From the NCBI RefSeq assembly GCF_019891545.1, contig NZ_JAHDIU010000012.1, positions 32,509-96,508 on the forward strand: DNA of 64,000 nucleotides, read 5' to 3'. The notes beneath the pieces were generated by a model. It was not told the DNA's origin and searched no databases. It worked only from the letters and a program-made list of their open reading frames with translations. The translations under genes and the position numbers were made by a program. This document shows, piece after piece, positions 52,628 through 61,272 of this stretch. Within the stretch, counting starts at the first letter, position 1. Each line of letters begins with the position of its first letter. The DNA is from Flavobacterium coralii. GTDB lineage: Bacteria; Bacteroidota; Bacteroidia; Flavobacteriales; Flavobacteriaceae.

Positions 52628-54531
52628 TTCTCCTTCATGGTAAACACTACTGTGGCAAGCGGTGGCAATACCAGCTCAGCCGAATACGGTTTATGGTTCC
52701 AAGCAATAGATTCGGTTTTAACTGTTTTATTCTTTACGCCGCTGCCACCAAATGCTGCATCGTCACTATTAAATATCTCTTTCAGTTTGCCCTGCACAGG
52801 TACTCCAATCCTGTAATTATCCCTTATCACAGGTGTAAGGTTACAAACTATTATCAGATTCTCTTCTTCTTTTTCACCTTTACGCATATAGGCTATCACA
52901 GAGTTTTCGCTGTCGCTGTAATTTATCCACTCAAAACCATCGCCTGCAAATTGCTTTTCATATAAGGCAGGCTGCTTTTTGTAGAGTTTGTTAAGCGCTG
53001 TAACCAGGTTTTTAATGCCGTTATGATAATTATATTCCAACAGGTGCCAGTCAAGGCTCTGTTCAAAATTCCATTCACCGCTTTGGCCAAACTCGCCACC
53101 CATAAACAGGAGTTTGGCTCCCGGGTGTGTAAACATAAAGCTGTATAACAATCTTAGGTTGGCAAAACGCTGCCATTCGTCACCCGGCATACGCCCTAAA
53201 ATAGAATGCTTACCATAAACCACCTCGTCGTGAGATAACGGCAGCATAAAATTTTCAGTAAAGGCATAGGTCATACTGAAAGTCAAATCGTTTTGATGAT
53301 GCCTGCGGTAAATAGGTTCCTTTTTAAAATATTCGAGGGTATCGTGCATCCAGCCCATCATCCATTTCATGCCAAAACCAAGCCCGCCAATATAGGTAGG
53401 GCGCGATACCATGGGGAAAGATGTACTTTCCTCGGCAATGGTCTGTACGCCTGTAAAACTGCCGTAAACAGCCTCGTTAAGCTCTTTAAGAAAGCTCACC
53501 GCTTCAAGGTTTTCCCTGCCGCCGTATATGTTAGGCTCCCATTCGCCATCCTTACGTGAATAATCAAGGTACAGCATAGAAGCCACAGCATCTACCCTAA
53601 GCCCATCGGCGTGATATTTATCAAGCCAGAATATTGCATTGCTTATCAGGAACGAGCGCACCTCATTTCGCCCATAGTTGAATATTAGGCTCTTCCAGTC
53701 GGGGTGGTAGCCCTTGCGCCTGTCAGGGTGCTCATACAGGTGCGTGCCGTCAAAAAAGCCGAGGCCGTGTGCATCGTCAGGAAAATGAGAAGGCACCCAG
53801 TCGAGTATCACGCCAATACCTGCCTGGTGAAATTTATCTACCAGCAGCATAAAATCTTCCGGCTTGCCAAAACGCGAAGTCGGTGCAAAATAACCTACCA
53901 GCTGATACCCCCACGACGGGTCATACGGATATTCCATAATGGGCATAAACTCCACATGGGTAAACTGCATTTCTTTTACATACTGCACCAGTTCATCTGC
54001 CAGTTCCACATAGCTTAATGAGCGGTTCTCTTCTACTTTCTTTTTCCATGAACCTAAATGCACTTCATATACAGAGAACGGGCTTTGCAGGCTGTTTTTG
54101 CCTGCACGCTTGTCCATCCATTTTGCATCTTTCCATTTGTGCCTGGTATCCCAAACTACAGAAGCTGTATTGGGCGGCGTTTCGCAGTAAAAAGCAAACG
54201 GGTCAGCTTTTTCAGTTTTAATATCGTTGTGGTGCGATTGTATCTTATATTTATATTTAGAGCCCTTATCTACATTCGGCACAAAACCTTCCCATATACC
54301 CGAACCATCCCAGCGTACAAAAAGCGGGTTCTCCCCTTCCAGCCAGTAATTAAAATCGCCAATTACAGATACTGCTTTCGCAGCCGGCGCCCATACGGCA
54401 AAATAAGTACCCTTTACACCATCAAGTTCTGTAAGGTGTGCACCCATTTTTTCGTAGAGGCGGTAGTGCTTGCCTGCCTTAAACAATTCTATATCAAATT
54501 CGGTAAAAAGGGAGTGCGGTATGGTTTTCAT
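52624..54531 (-). CDS. glgB: 1,4-alpha-glucan branching enzyme
   Basis: A 635-residue GH13 enzyme that adds alpha-1,6 branches to glycogen. An N-terminal CBM48 domain (YFAVWAPAAKAVSVIGDFNYW) precedes the catalytic barrel with ADGLRVDAVASMLYLDY (nucleophile Asp314), TIAEESTSF (acid/base Glu367) and PLSHDEVVYGK. Length is typical. It is the last gene of the glgE operon on the minus strand; a palindromic repeat lies directly in front of its start. Confidence 0.95.
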   Translation of the reverse strand: MKTIPHSLFTEFDIELFKAGKHYRLYEKMGAHLTELDGVKGTYFAVWAPAAKAVSVIGDFNYWLEGENPLFVRWDGSGIWEGFVPNVDKGSKYKYKIQSHHNDIKTEKADPFAFYCETPPNTASVVWDTRHKWKDAKWMDKRAGKNSLQSPFSVYEVHLGSWKKKVEENRSLSYVELADELVQYVKEMQFTHVEFMPIMEYPYDPSWGYQLVGYFAPTSRFGKPEDFMLLVDKFHQAGIGVILDWVPSHFPDDAHGLGFFDGTHLYEHPDRRKGYHPDWKSLIFNYGRNEVRSFLISNAIFWLDKYHADGLRVDAVASMLYLDYSRKDGEWEPNIYGGRENLEAVSFLKELNEAVYGSFTGVQTIAEESTSFPMVSRPTYIGGLGFGMKWMMGWMHDTLEYFKKEPIYRRHHQNDLTFSMTYAFTENFMLPLSHDEVVYGKHSILGRMPGDEWQRFANLRLLYSFMFTHPGAKLLFMGGEFGQSGEWNFEQSLDWHLLEYNYHNGIKNLVTALNKLYKKQPALYEKQFAGDGFEWINYSDSENSVIAYMRKGEKEEENLIIVCNLTPVIRDNYRIGVPVQGKLKEIFNSDDAAFGGSGVKNKTVKTESIAWNHKPYSAELVLPPLATVVFTMKEK

Positions 54532-54557
54532 TTAATAATTATGTTTATTTTATTTTG

Positions 54558-54668
54558 TTCTCGACTGCGCTCGAACTGACATATCAGTAAAGTTTAAATA
54601 TTATAATATGATTGATTTTAAATTTATCAAAACATATCTTTTTTGTCACATCGAGCGCAGTCGAGATG
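54558..54668. repeat. Palindromic repeat unit, copy A
   Basis: Left half TTC then TCGACTGCGCTCGAACTGAC then A (54558-54581); right half TGTCACATCGAGCGCAGTCG then AGATG (54644-54668). The halves form an inverted repeat and recur as a second unit at 54991-55069. The right half overlaps the end of the GIY-YIG gene and encodes its last residues. On the minus strand the left half lies just upstream of glgB. Confidence 0.85.
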
Positions 54669-54980
54669 ATTATGGTTTGTATTTACTATGTGATGCATTT
54701 CTGCATTCTGCAAGTGCCTGAATGGCATCAAAATCATTTTTAATAAGTGCCTCTTTTTTGCCTTGCTCCATTTTTTAAATTTCTTTTCAAAAGCTATAGC
54801 CTGTGCAGGATCTGTAAATTCCTGAATATACTCTAAACTAACAGGTCTCCTTGTGTACGTGTACGATTCAGGATTAAGCCCGGCATTATGCTGGTTAAGC
54901 CTGGCCTCAACATTATTAGTAATGCCTGTATAAAAAGTTCCGTCAGAGCATCTCAGGATATAAACGTAATAGAACTTCAT
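54627..54980 (-). CDS. GIY-YIG nuclease-domain protein inserted between palindromic repeats
   Basis: A 117-residue protein that begins MKFYYVYILRCSDGTFYTGI, the GIY-YIG signature (YVYI then YTG). Arg in VEARLNQHNAGL and Glu in AIAFEKKFKKW match the UvrC/URI-type fold, whose Tyr, Arg and Glu form the nuclease site. The C-terminal residues LDCARC are encoded by the palindromic repeat copy A, and its ATG directly follows repeat copy B. Stand-alone UPF0213-like members have unproven roles. Here the gene splits the GlgE operon between maltokinase and glgB and looks like a recent arrival. Confidence 0.85.
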   Translation of the reverse strand: MKFYYVYILRCSDGTFYTGITNNVEARLNQHNAGLNPESYTYTRRPVSLEYIQEFTDPAQAIAFEKKFKKWSKAKKRHLLKMILMPFRHLQNAEMHHIVNTNHNHLDCARCDKKDMF

Positions 54981-54990
54981 ATTTATTTTG

Positions 54991-55069
54991 TTCTCGACTG
55001 CGCTCGAACTGACATCAATATTAATTAGTCGATAATGGTTGTTGTGTCACATCGAGCGCAGTCGAGATG
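54991..55069. repeat. Palindromic repeat unit, copy B
   Basis: Left half at 54991-55014 is identical to copy A left half, including the preceding TTTATTTTG stretch. Right half at 55045-55069 is identical to copy A right half. The loop is shorter here (30 nt against 62 nt in copy A). It lies directly upstream of the GIY-YIG ATG and 30 bp after the maltokinase stop. Confidence 0.85.
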
Positions 55070-55098
55070 CTTTTAGTAACAACTTCCTGCAGTTTATA

Positions 55099-56721
55099 TC
55101 AATATCCCATTATACTGGCAATACCTCGCAGCGGTATAACTGCCCACCGCGGGCGTGAGTTAAGCTCGTAGCCTAATTCGTAAACTGCTTTTTCGAGTAT
55201 GCAGTACTTAAGCAAAAACGCAATTTCTTTGCTGTAGCCTATGTTCAGGTTGCCCTCCTGGGCTTTTTCTATATATGTATCTAAGAATACGCCTACCATA
55301 TAGTTAAACAGCAACTCTCCGGCGGCAAAAAGCTCTTCCTGCTCATACGGGTACTTATCTTTATTGTTAAATATAGTGGCATAAATGGCATAATGAAACG
55401 AACGGAACAGCCCCGCAACATCTTTTAACGGCGGTTGCTTTACCTTACGGTCGCGTATGGTGCTCTCCGGCTCGCCTTCAAAATCGAGGATGTAAAAATC
55501 GTCTCCGTTAACCAATACCTGCCCTAAATGATAATCGCCGTGAATGCGTATGCGCTCGCTCTTTAGTTTAGTCCAGTCAAAATCAAGAAAATGTTTTCTT
55601 ATTAATGTTTTATTGTCGAGAAACTGGTGTGCCAGCTCCAGTGCAAGTCCGTCGAGTTTATGCAGGTTATTCTCTATGGTATTTAGCCGGTTCTGAAACT
55701 GGTATATAAGCCTGTTCTTGAGCCATACGGTATAATCGCCATTATAGGTTGTGGGCGTAAAAGCTGTGTCTGTTGTATCGCCGCCCAGTGCTATGTGCAT
55801 TTCGGCAGTTCGCATTGCCAGTGTCCTTACCTTTAAAAAGAGGCTAAGCCCTGCCCAGTCTATAATTTCGGGGGGTATGCGGTTTATAGTAATGCTTTTA
55901 AACAGCTCTAAATCGGGCAGGCTGTTAATCTTTATTTTTTTATTCTTCAGGTTGTCGAAAACTCCGTCTATTGCATCCAGCATATACTTCCAGGCATCGC
56001 CCTGGTTGGGCACAAGTTCCTGCATCAGGGCAAGGGTAATGTTATCATCGGCCATTGCCACGTTAATGCTGCCCTTATAAGCAGGTGTGTGCTTAAACTT
56101 CATCCTCTCAGTAAGAAAGCGGCTTATCTCGTAATCTGGATTGGTACTTACATATATACGCCTGAAGAACTTAAGCACCAGGTTGTCGTTATAGATAATA
56201 GAGGTGTTGCTCTGCTCTATCCCCATAAACCTTGATGAGATGTATTTGTTTTCTTTTAGTGCTTTTCCTTTATGGAACTTTACATTGCCGGTATCGGCTT
56301 TGCCTGCATTGATGATATTTTCAAAAACCAGCCTCCTGAAATCTTCCTGGTGCAGTGCATCCACAAGGTAGCCTTCTATCCCGTTAAGGGTTACAGGGGC
56401 AATAAGTGTAGTGGTATCCAGCTCTTCCTGCGCCATAAAGGCTACAGGCATAAAATAATGCTGTAAAAAGGCCTCTTTATAGTTTACTTCTATCAGGGCA
56501 CCATAATAAGTATTTTTCTCTGATGTAATCTTAAAATAATCTACAACCTCTATATACTTTAAGGTGCTGGCCTTACCGCCATACCATCTTTTTTTAAGGA
56601 TGTAATTTTCGAGTATATCAGATGAAAATACCTTAATAAATTCTGCATCATTAAATGCCTCTTTCCAGTCGGCTTTAAAGACGAAAGGGGCATTAAAGGT
56701 GTCCTGTATAGATGTAGCCAT
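55099..56721 (-). CDS. Maltokinase (GlgE pathway)
   Basis: A 540-residue kinase-fold protein beginning around ILKKRWYGGKASTLKYI. The phosphotransfer site is RIRIHGDYHLGQVLVNGDDF (catalytic Asp) and the DFG-like motif is ILDFEGEP. It phosphorylates maltose to maltose-1-phosphate with ATP, feeding GlgE. The protein is not fused to trehalose synthase as in many Bacteroidota, and no TreS gene is present in this window. It starts 2 bp after the glgE stop, one operon. The next operon gene, glgB, is separated by the GIY-YIG insertion. Confidence 0.88.
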   Translation of the reverse strand: MATSIQDTFNAPFVFKADWKEAFNDAEFIKVFSSDILENYILKKRWYGGKASTLKYIEVVDYFKITSEKNTYYGALIEVNYKEAFLQHYFMPVAFMAQEELDTTTLIAPVTLNGIEGYLVDALHQEDFRRLVFENIINAGKADTGNVKFHKGKALKENKYISSRFMGIEQSNTSIIYNDNLVLKFFRRIYVSTNPDYEISRFLTERMKFKHTPAYKGSINVAMADDNITLALMQELVPNQGDAWKYMLDAIDGVFDNLKNKKIKINSLPDLELFKSITINRIPPEIIDWAGLSLFLKVRTLAMRTAEMHIALGGDTTDTAFTPTTYNGDYTVWLKNRLIYQFQNRLNTIENNLHKLDGLALELAHQFLDNKTLIRKHFLDFDWTKLKSERIRIHGDYHLGQVLVNGDDFYILDFEGEPESTIRDRKVKQPPLKDVAGLFRSFHYAIYATIFNNKDKYPYEQEELFAAGELLFNYMVGVFLDTYIEKAQEGNLNIGYSKEIAFLLKYCILEKAVYELGYELNSRPRWAVIPLRGIASIMGY

Positions 56722-56723
56722 AG

Positions 56724-58664
56724 TTATTTCTGAATTTTAAACAGGTGGAACGGCAAAGCGGGATGAAGCTCTACAAAATTCCATTCTTTATCCCAGTGGT
56801 AGCAGTTACCGGTAATCAGGTCGGTTACCATTACCGTATGCCCCTCATTTATACCTAATAACTGTAAAGGCAGCCTTACCCAGCCCTGCTTGCTGTAGTA
56901 AGCATCTAGGCTTGCTATCATAAGGGTTTCATTTTCCCTGCTGTCGTCAAACTTATAATAAGCAATAAGCTGGTCGCTGTCCGTATCGCAAAACTCAATA
57001 TTATTGGTTTGTTGTAAAGATACCTGCTCTTTACGGATGGCATTTATCCTGCTTATTAGCCTTGTTATTTTATTTTCTTTATTCCAGTCCCAATGGCGAA
57101 CTTCATACTTTTCAGAGTCCATATATTCTTCCTTACCCGGAATGGCATCGCTAACCATATATTCAAACACAGGGCCGTATATGCCTACATTACTGCTTAG
57201 CGTTGCAGCAAGAAAGTATTTTTGCAGATGGGTAGCCTCATTAGCACCCTGTAGCGGGAACGGATTTATATCCGGGGTATTGGGCCAAAAATTAGGGCGG
57301 AAATACTCGTTTTGGTCAGTTTTTGTGAGTTCAGTTACATACTCTGTAAGTTCCTGTTTGGTGTTACGCCAAGTGTAGTAAGTATACGATTGTGTAAAAC
57401 CCTGTTTGGCAAGCTGCTGCATTATCTTTGGCCTTGTAAAGGCTTCCGAAAGGAACAGTACATCAGGATATTTCTTTTTCACTTCGGCAATCAGCCAGCC
57501 CCAGAAGTAGAAAGGCTTGGTGTGCGGGTTATCTACCCTGAAAACACGTATGCCGCATTGCTCTACCCAAAACAGGGCAATATCAAGCAGTTCTTTCCAA
57601 AGGTTTTTCCAGTCGCCCGACTCAAAATAAATGGGTTGTATATCCTGATACTTTTTTGGTGGATTCTCGGCATACTGCACTGTACCGTCCGGCCTCCATT
57701 TAAACCACTGTGGGAACTCCTTTACATACGGATGATCGGGCGCGGCCTGCAATGCAAAGTCCATCGCTACCTCTATACCCAAAGCTTTTGCCTCCTGCAC
57801 AAGATGTTTAAAGTCATCAAGCGTACCCAGTTCGGGATGAATGCTTTTATGCCCGCCATATTGTGAGCCTATTCCCCACGGTGAGCCAACATCGCCGGGT
57901 TGTGCTGTGGTAGCATTGTTTTTACCTTTACGGTTTACCTCACCTATCGGGTGTACCGGCGGAAAATAAAGCGTATCAAAGCCCATTTCAGCTACACGTG
58001 GCAACAGCTTTTCGCAATCTTTAAATGTACCATGCTTCCCTTCTTCCTGCGATGCTGAGCGCGGAAAGAATTCGTACCATGTACTGAAAAGCGCTTTTTG
58101 CCTGTCAACATAAACTTTCAGTTCGACAGCTGTATTAGAAAGGAAACGCGCAGGGTATTTTGTAAAAATATCTTTCAGCCTGTTAGACATGGTCTCTGTA
58201 ACGGCCATATCATAAGCTGAAGCATCTTTAAATATTGCTGCCGTTTTAAGCAGGTATTGTTTTTCCTGTGCTGTCGCTTTGCCAACTATAGCTTCTATAT
58301 ATTCGGCACCTTCTAAAAGCTCTGAGGTTACCTTTTGGTTATCCTGTATTTTACGCAAGGTGCCATGCTGCCAGTTAAGGGCATAATCTACCCACCCTTC
58401 TACACAGTAATTGTAAAAGCCCTGCTTTTCAACTGTAAATTCAGCCTCCCAGCTATCATTACCGGCATGGCGCATGCGCACCTCTTTCCAGTTGCGCTCT
58501 TTTTCATGGCGGTACTTTACTACTGCCTGCATAACATCATGCCCATCCGAAAGTATGTCTGCCGTAACAGTAACCTTTTGGCCTGTAACTCTCTTTATAT
58601 AAAATTCTCCGTTGTTTAATTGTGGCTGTACATTTTCTATATGTACCCGTCGTTGATCTGGCAT
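56724..58664 (-). CDS. glgE: Alpha-1,4-glucan:maltose-1-phosphate maltosyltransferase
   Basis: A 646-residue GH13 enzyme that uses maltose-1-phosphate to extend alpha-1,4-glucan. An N-terminal beta domain (VTVTADILSDGHDVMQAVVK) precedes the barrel. Key motifs are FDTLYFPPVHPIGEVNRKGK, SPWGIGSQYGGHKSIHPELG, GIRVFRVDNPHTKPF (nucleophile Asp), FLSEAFTRPK (acid/base Glu) and NVGIYGPVFEY. It is the first gene of the minus-strand operon glgE, maltokinase, GIY-YIG, glgB. Confidence 0.93.
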   Translation of the reverse strand: MPDQRRVHIENVQPQLNNGEFYIKRVTGQKVTVTADILSDGHDVMQAVVKYRHEKERNWKEVRMRHAGNDSWEAEFTVEKQGFYNYCVEGWVDYALNWQHGTLRKIQDNQKVTSELLEGAEYIEAIVGKATAQEKQYLLKTAAIFKDASAYDMAVTETMSNRLKDIFTKYPARFLSNTAVELKVYVDRQKALFSTWYEFFPRSASQEEGKHGTFKDCEKLLPRVAEMGFDTLYFPPVHPIGEVNRKGKNNATTAQPGDVGSPWGIGSQYGGHKSIHPELGTLDDFKHLVQEAKALGIEVAMDFALQAAPDHPYVKEFPQWFKWRPDGTVQYAENPPKKYQDIQPIYFESGDWKNLWKELLDIALFWVEQCGIRVFRVDNPHTKPFYFWGWLIAEVKKKYPDVLFLSEAFTRPKIMQQLAKQGFTQSYTYYTWRNTKQELTEYVTELTKTDQNEYFRPNFWPNTPDINPFPLQGANEATHLQKYFLAATLSSNVGIYGPVFEYMVSDAIPGKEEYMDSEKYEVRHWDWNKENKITRLISRINAIRKEQVSLQQTNNIEFCDTDSDQLIAYYKFDDSRENETLMIASLDAYYSKQGWVRLPLQLLGINEGHTVMVTDLITGNCYHWDKEWNFVELHPALPFHLFKIQK

Positions 58665-58742
58665 TATTTTAGGTTATATTTATGACTTTTAAATATAATT
58701 AAAAAACTACTAATCCATAACTTAACATAAAGTTTTAGTAAA

Positions 58743-59606
58743 ATGTCAGAAAAGGGTAAAAAACAACGCGAAACATTAAAAATTCCTAAGCCAATACTGG
58801 TTACGGCTAAAATATTAGAACTGACATCGGCAAAACTCGCGGCTAAATTCGCCATGAAACTCTTTGTTACGCCTGTAAAATTTACATTGCCGAAACGTGA
58901 AGAGGAAATGGAAAGGAAAAGCAGGCAGGAAAATGTTAAGGTAACAAGTATAAACAAAACAATACGTGTGTACCACTATGGAGAAGGAACTAAAAAGGTT
59001 TTACTGGTGCATGGGTGGAGCGGCCGAGGGACACAATTGCACAGCATAGCCGATAAACTACTTAAAAATGGTTACAGCACCATAAGCTTTGATGCGCCGG
59101 CACATGGAAAATCGGGAAGCAAGAAAAGCGACATGACTGAATTTATTGCAGCTATACACCAGCTTGATAAAGATTATGGGCCTTTTGAGTTTGCCATAGG
59201 GCATTCTTTAGGGGCGATGGCAGTACTTAATGCCATTAAAGAAGGACTCAAAGTACAGAAAGCTGTAACTATTGGCAGCGGAGATGTTATAAAAGATATC
59301 ATGGATGACTTTATCAGAAAATTAGGTATGAAAATTGCAACCGGTAAACTGATGATAAAGATCTTTGAGAAAAAATTCGGCACAACCATTAACAGCTATT
59401 CTGCGTATATAGCAGCACAACAGGTTACTATACCTGTCCTGGTAATACACGATACAGATGATGCTGATGTACCTGTAAGCGCTGCGCACCACATTCACCA
59501 AAACCTTAAAGAAGCAGAGTTGATGATTACATCAGGATTGGGGCACCGGAAAATACTCGGGGATAAAAAAGTAATAAACCGTATAACAGATTTTTTAGCA
59601 ACATGA
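58743..59606 (+). CDS. Alpha/beta hydrolase
   Basis: A 287-residue hydrolase. The oxyanion loop is VHGWSGRG, the nucleophile elbow GHSLG (in FAIGHSLGAMAVLNAI), the acid Asp in IHDTDDADVP and the His in SGLGHRKIL, so the catalytic triad is complete. It has a basic N-terminal extension of about 60 residues. The substrate is not readable. It is the first gene of a plus-strand operon and its stop overlaps the lipoprotein msrB start by 4 bp. Confidence 0.88.
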   Translation: MSEKGKKQRETLKIPKPILVTAKILELTSAKLAAKFAMKLFVTPVKFTLPKREEEMERKSRQENVKVTSINKTIRVYHYGEGTKKVLLVHGWSGRGTQLHSIADKLLKNGYSTISFDAPAHGKSGSKKSDMTEFIAAIHQLDKDYGPFEFAIGHSLGAMAVLNAIKEGLKVQKAVTIGSGDVIKDIMDDFIRKLGMKIATGKLMIKIFEKKFGTTINSYSAYIAAQQVTIPVLVIHDTDDADVPVSAAHHIHQNLKEAELMITSGLGHRKILGDKKVINRITDFLAT

Positions 59607-60124
59607 AACATTTATTTGCAATAGCGGCACTTTTCTGCCTTATGTCCTGCCAGGGGCAAACTACAAAACAAAAGTCAGCAAAAAGCGATGAGCCAAAAGA
59701 GAAACAAACAGCAGAAGCTGCATTTAAAGTGAACAAAACGGATGCCGAATGGCGTGCGCAACTAACACCCGAACAGTATGATGTGTTGCGTAATAAAGGT
59801 ACAGAACGCCCCTATACCGGCGAATATGATAAATTCTTTGAAGATGGTGTTTATGTGTGTGCCGCATGCGGTAACCCTCTATTTAAATCGGATACAAAAT
59901 TTGATTCACACTGCGGCTGGCCTTCTTTTGACCAGGCTATTGAAGGCTCTGTGATTTATGAGGAAGATAACAGCTATGGCATGAACCGCACTGAAGTGAT
60001 GTGTGCCAACTGCGGCGGGCACTTAGGACACGTTTTTGATGATGGCCCTAAAGAAACTACAGGTGACCGTTATTGTACAAATTCTGTATCTATTAAATTT
60101 ATACCTGCAAAAAAACAACCGTAA
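59603..60124 (+). CDS. msrB: Lipoprotein peptide-methionine (R)-S-oxide reductase
   Basis: A 173-residue MsrB with a lipoprotein signal (LMSCQGQ, Cys near residue 17) and a Lys/Glu-rich linker of about 30 residues. The MsrB fold follows from WRAQLTPEQYDVLR, with zinc CxxC motifs in VCAACGNPLF and CANCGGHLGH and the catalytic Cys in RYCTNSVS. It repairs methionine-R-sulfoxide in exported proteins, probably anchored to a membrane. A second MsrB without signal follows in coupled reading (TAATG). Confidence 0.93.
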   Translation: MKHLFAIAALFCLMSCQGQTTKQKSAKSDEPKEKQTAEAAFKVNKTDAEWRAQLTPEQYDVLRNKGTERPYTGEYDKFFEDGVYVCAACGNPLFKSDTKFDSHCGWPSFDQAIEGSVIYEEDNSYGMNRTEVMCANCGGHLGHVFDDGPKETTGDRYCTNSVSIKFIPAKKQP

Positions 60125-60519
60125 TGAAAAGCTATAATATAGAAAAACCCGAAGCGGAGTGGAAAGCGCAGCTCGGTACAGAACGTTATAAAATATTAAG
60201 GCAAAAAGGAACCGAATTTCCGCATACAGGCGAATATAACCTGCACTTTGAAAAAGGCACTTATGTTTGCGGGGCCTGTGGCGAGCCGCTTTTTGAAAGC
60301 GACTCAAAATTTAAGTCGGGCTGCGGATGGCCTTCTTTCGATGACTCTATTCCGGGAAAAGTAGAGTACATTCCGGATAATTCTTTTGGTATGAAAAGAA
60401 CTGAAATAGTATGTGCAAACTGTGGAAGTCATCTTGGGCATGTTTTTGATGATGGCCCTACAGAAACAGGGCAGCGTTATTGCGTAAACTCACTTTCGGT
60501 AGATTTTAAAGAAAAGTAA
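60124..60519 (+). CDS. msrB: Cytoplasmic peptide-methionine (R)-S-oxide reductase
   Basis: A 131-residue MsrB with no signal peptide. CGACGEPLF and CANCGSHLGHVF are the zinc sites and RYCVNSLSVDF holds the catalytic Cys. Sequence is clearly related to the preceding MsrB, so they are tandem paralogues that serve the cytoplasm and the envelope. It is followed by a terminator. Confidence 0.94.
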   Translation: MKSYNIEKPEAEWKAQLGTERYKILRQKGTEFPHTGEYNLHFEKGTYVCGACGEPLFESDSKFKSGCGWPSFDDSIPGKVEYIPDNSFGMKRTEIVCANCGSHLGHVFDDGPTETGQRYCVNSLSVDFKEK

Positions 60520-60546
60520 AAGCAGCCTTTACAGGCTGTTTTTTTT
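60520..60546 (+). terminator. Terminator of the hydrolase-msrB-msrB operon
   Basis: CAGCCT and AGGCTG arms with a 4-nt loop followed by eight T, immediately after the msrB stop. Confidence 0.85.
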
Positions 60547-60570
60547 GTAATTTGCAGTAAAGAACTACTT

Positions 60571-61215
60571 ATGGATTTATTTTCGGAACCACGTGATTGG
60601 GCAAAGGCATTGCAGCCGCTTATAGATAAATACAACGGAAAGCAACATCCGCTGCATTATAATAACTTATACCAGGCTGTGGTAATGGTTGTGCTTTCGG
60701 CACAGGACAGTGATGCTCACATCAATAAAATAGCTCCTGCCTTTTTTGAACGTTTTCCTGATATGAAAGCATTATCAGAAGCAAATACCGAACAGCTTAC
60801 GGAGTATCTTTCCGAAGTGCGCTTCCATAACAACAAAATAGTATGGTTACAGGAAATAGCATCTGAACTTAAAGAAGATAAAAATATACCCCTGACCATG
60901 AAGGAACTTACGTCACTTAAAGGTATTGGCAGAAAGTCGGCTAACGTAATTATGCGTGTTGGCGGCGCAGAAGCAGAGGGCATACTTGTCGACCTTCATG
61001 TACTGAGGGTAGCGCCACGGTTGGGTATAGCAAGTGGTAAAGATGCTAATAAAATAGAAAAACAACTAATTGAAAAACTGCCGAAAAGCATGTGGGGCGA
61101 AATAGGCATGGCCATATCATTTTTAGGAAGGGAAACCTGCCGCCCTAAAAACCCAAAACACAGCGAGTGTGTCGTTAGTGATGTATGTGAATACTGCCTG
61201 CTAAACAAGAAATAA
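60571..61215 (+). CDS. nth: Endonuclease III-like DNA glycosylase with altered iron-sulfur ligands
   Basis: A 214-residue HhH-GPD glycosylase/lyase for oxidised pyrimidines. The helix-hairpin-helix LKGIGRKSANVIM contains the catalytic Lys, and VDLHVLRVAPRLG the catalytic Asp. In E. coli Nth the [4Fe-4S] ligands follow C-x6-C-x2-C-x5-C. Here the second is His: Cys190, His197, Cys200 and Cys206, with an extra Cys209. The codon for His197 is CAC, so this is not a reading error on my part. Cluster binding may persist through His or the additional Cys. Confidence 0.9.
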   Translation: MDLFSEPRDWAKALQPLIDKYNGKQHPLHYNNLYQAVVMVVLSAQDSDAHINKIAPAFFERFPDMKALSEANTEQLTEYLSEVRFHNNKIVWLQEIASELKEDKNIPLTMKELTSLKGIGRKSANVIMRVGGAEAEGILVDLHVLRVAPRLGIASGKDANKIEKQLIEKLPKSMWGEIGMAISFLGRETCRPKNPKHSECVVSDVCEYCLLNKK

Positions 61216-61261
61216 AAAAGCTGTATCAAATAGGCTATACTATAATAGTATTTGATACAGC
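61213..61261 (-). terminator. Terminator of the T9SS type A gene
   Basis: The perfect 13-bp arms GCTGTATCAAATA (61220-61232) and TATTTGATACAGC (61249-61261) flank a 16-nt loop. On the minus strand the stem is followed by six T. It lies 12 bp after the stop of the secreted protein at 61273. Confidence 0.8.
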
Positions 61262-61272
61262 CTTGTGCTTAA

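Noticed and set aside
54058-54579. A plus-strand frame over the glgB start and repeat copy A
   Set aside because: It is opposite the CBM48 coding region and has no recognisable domain.
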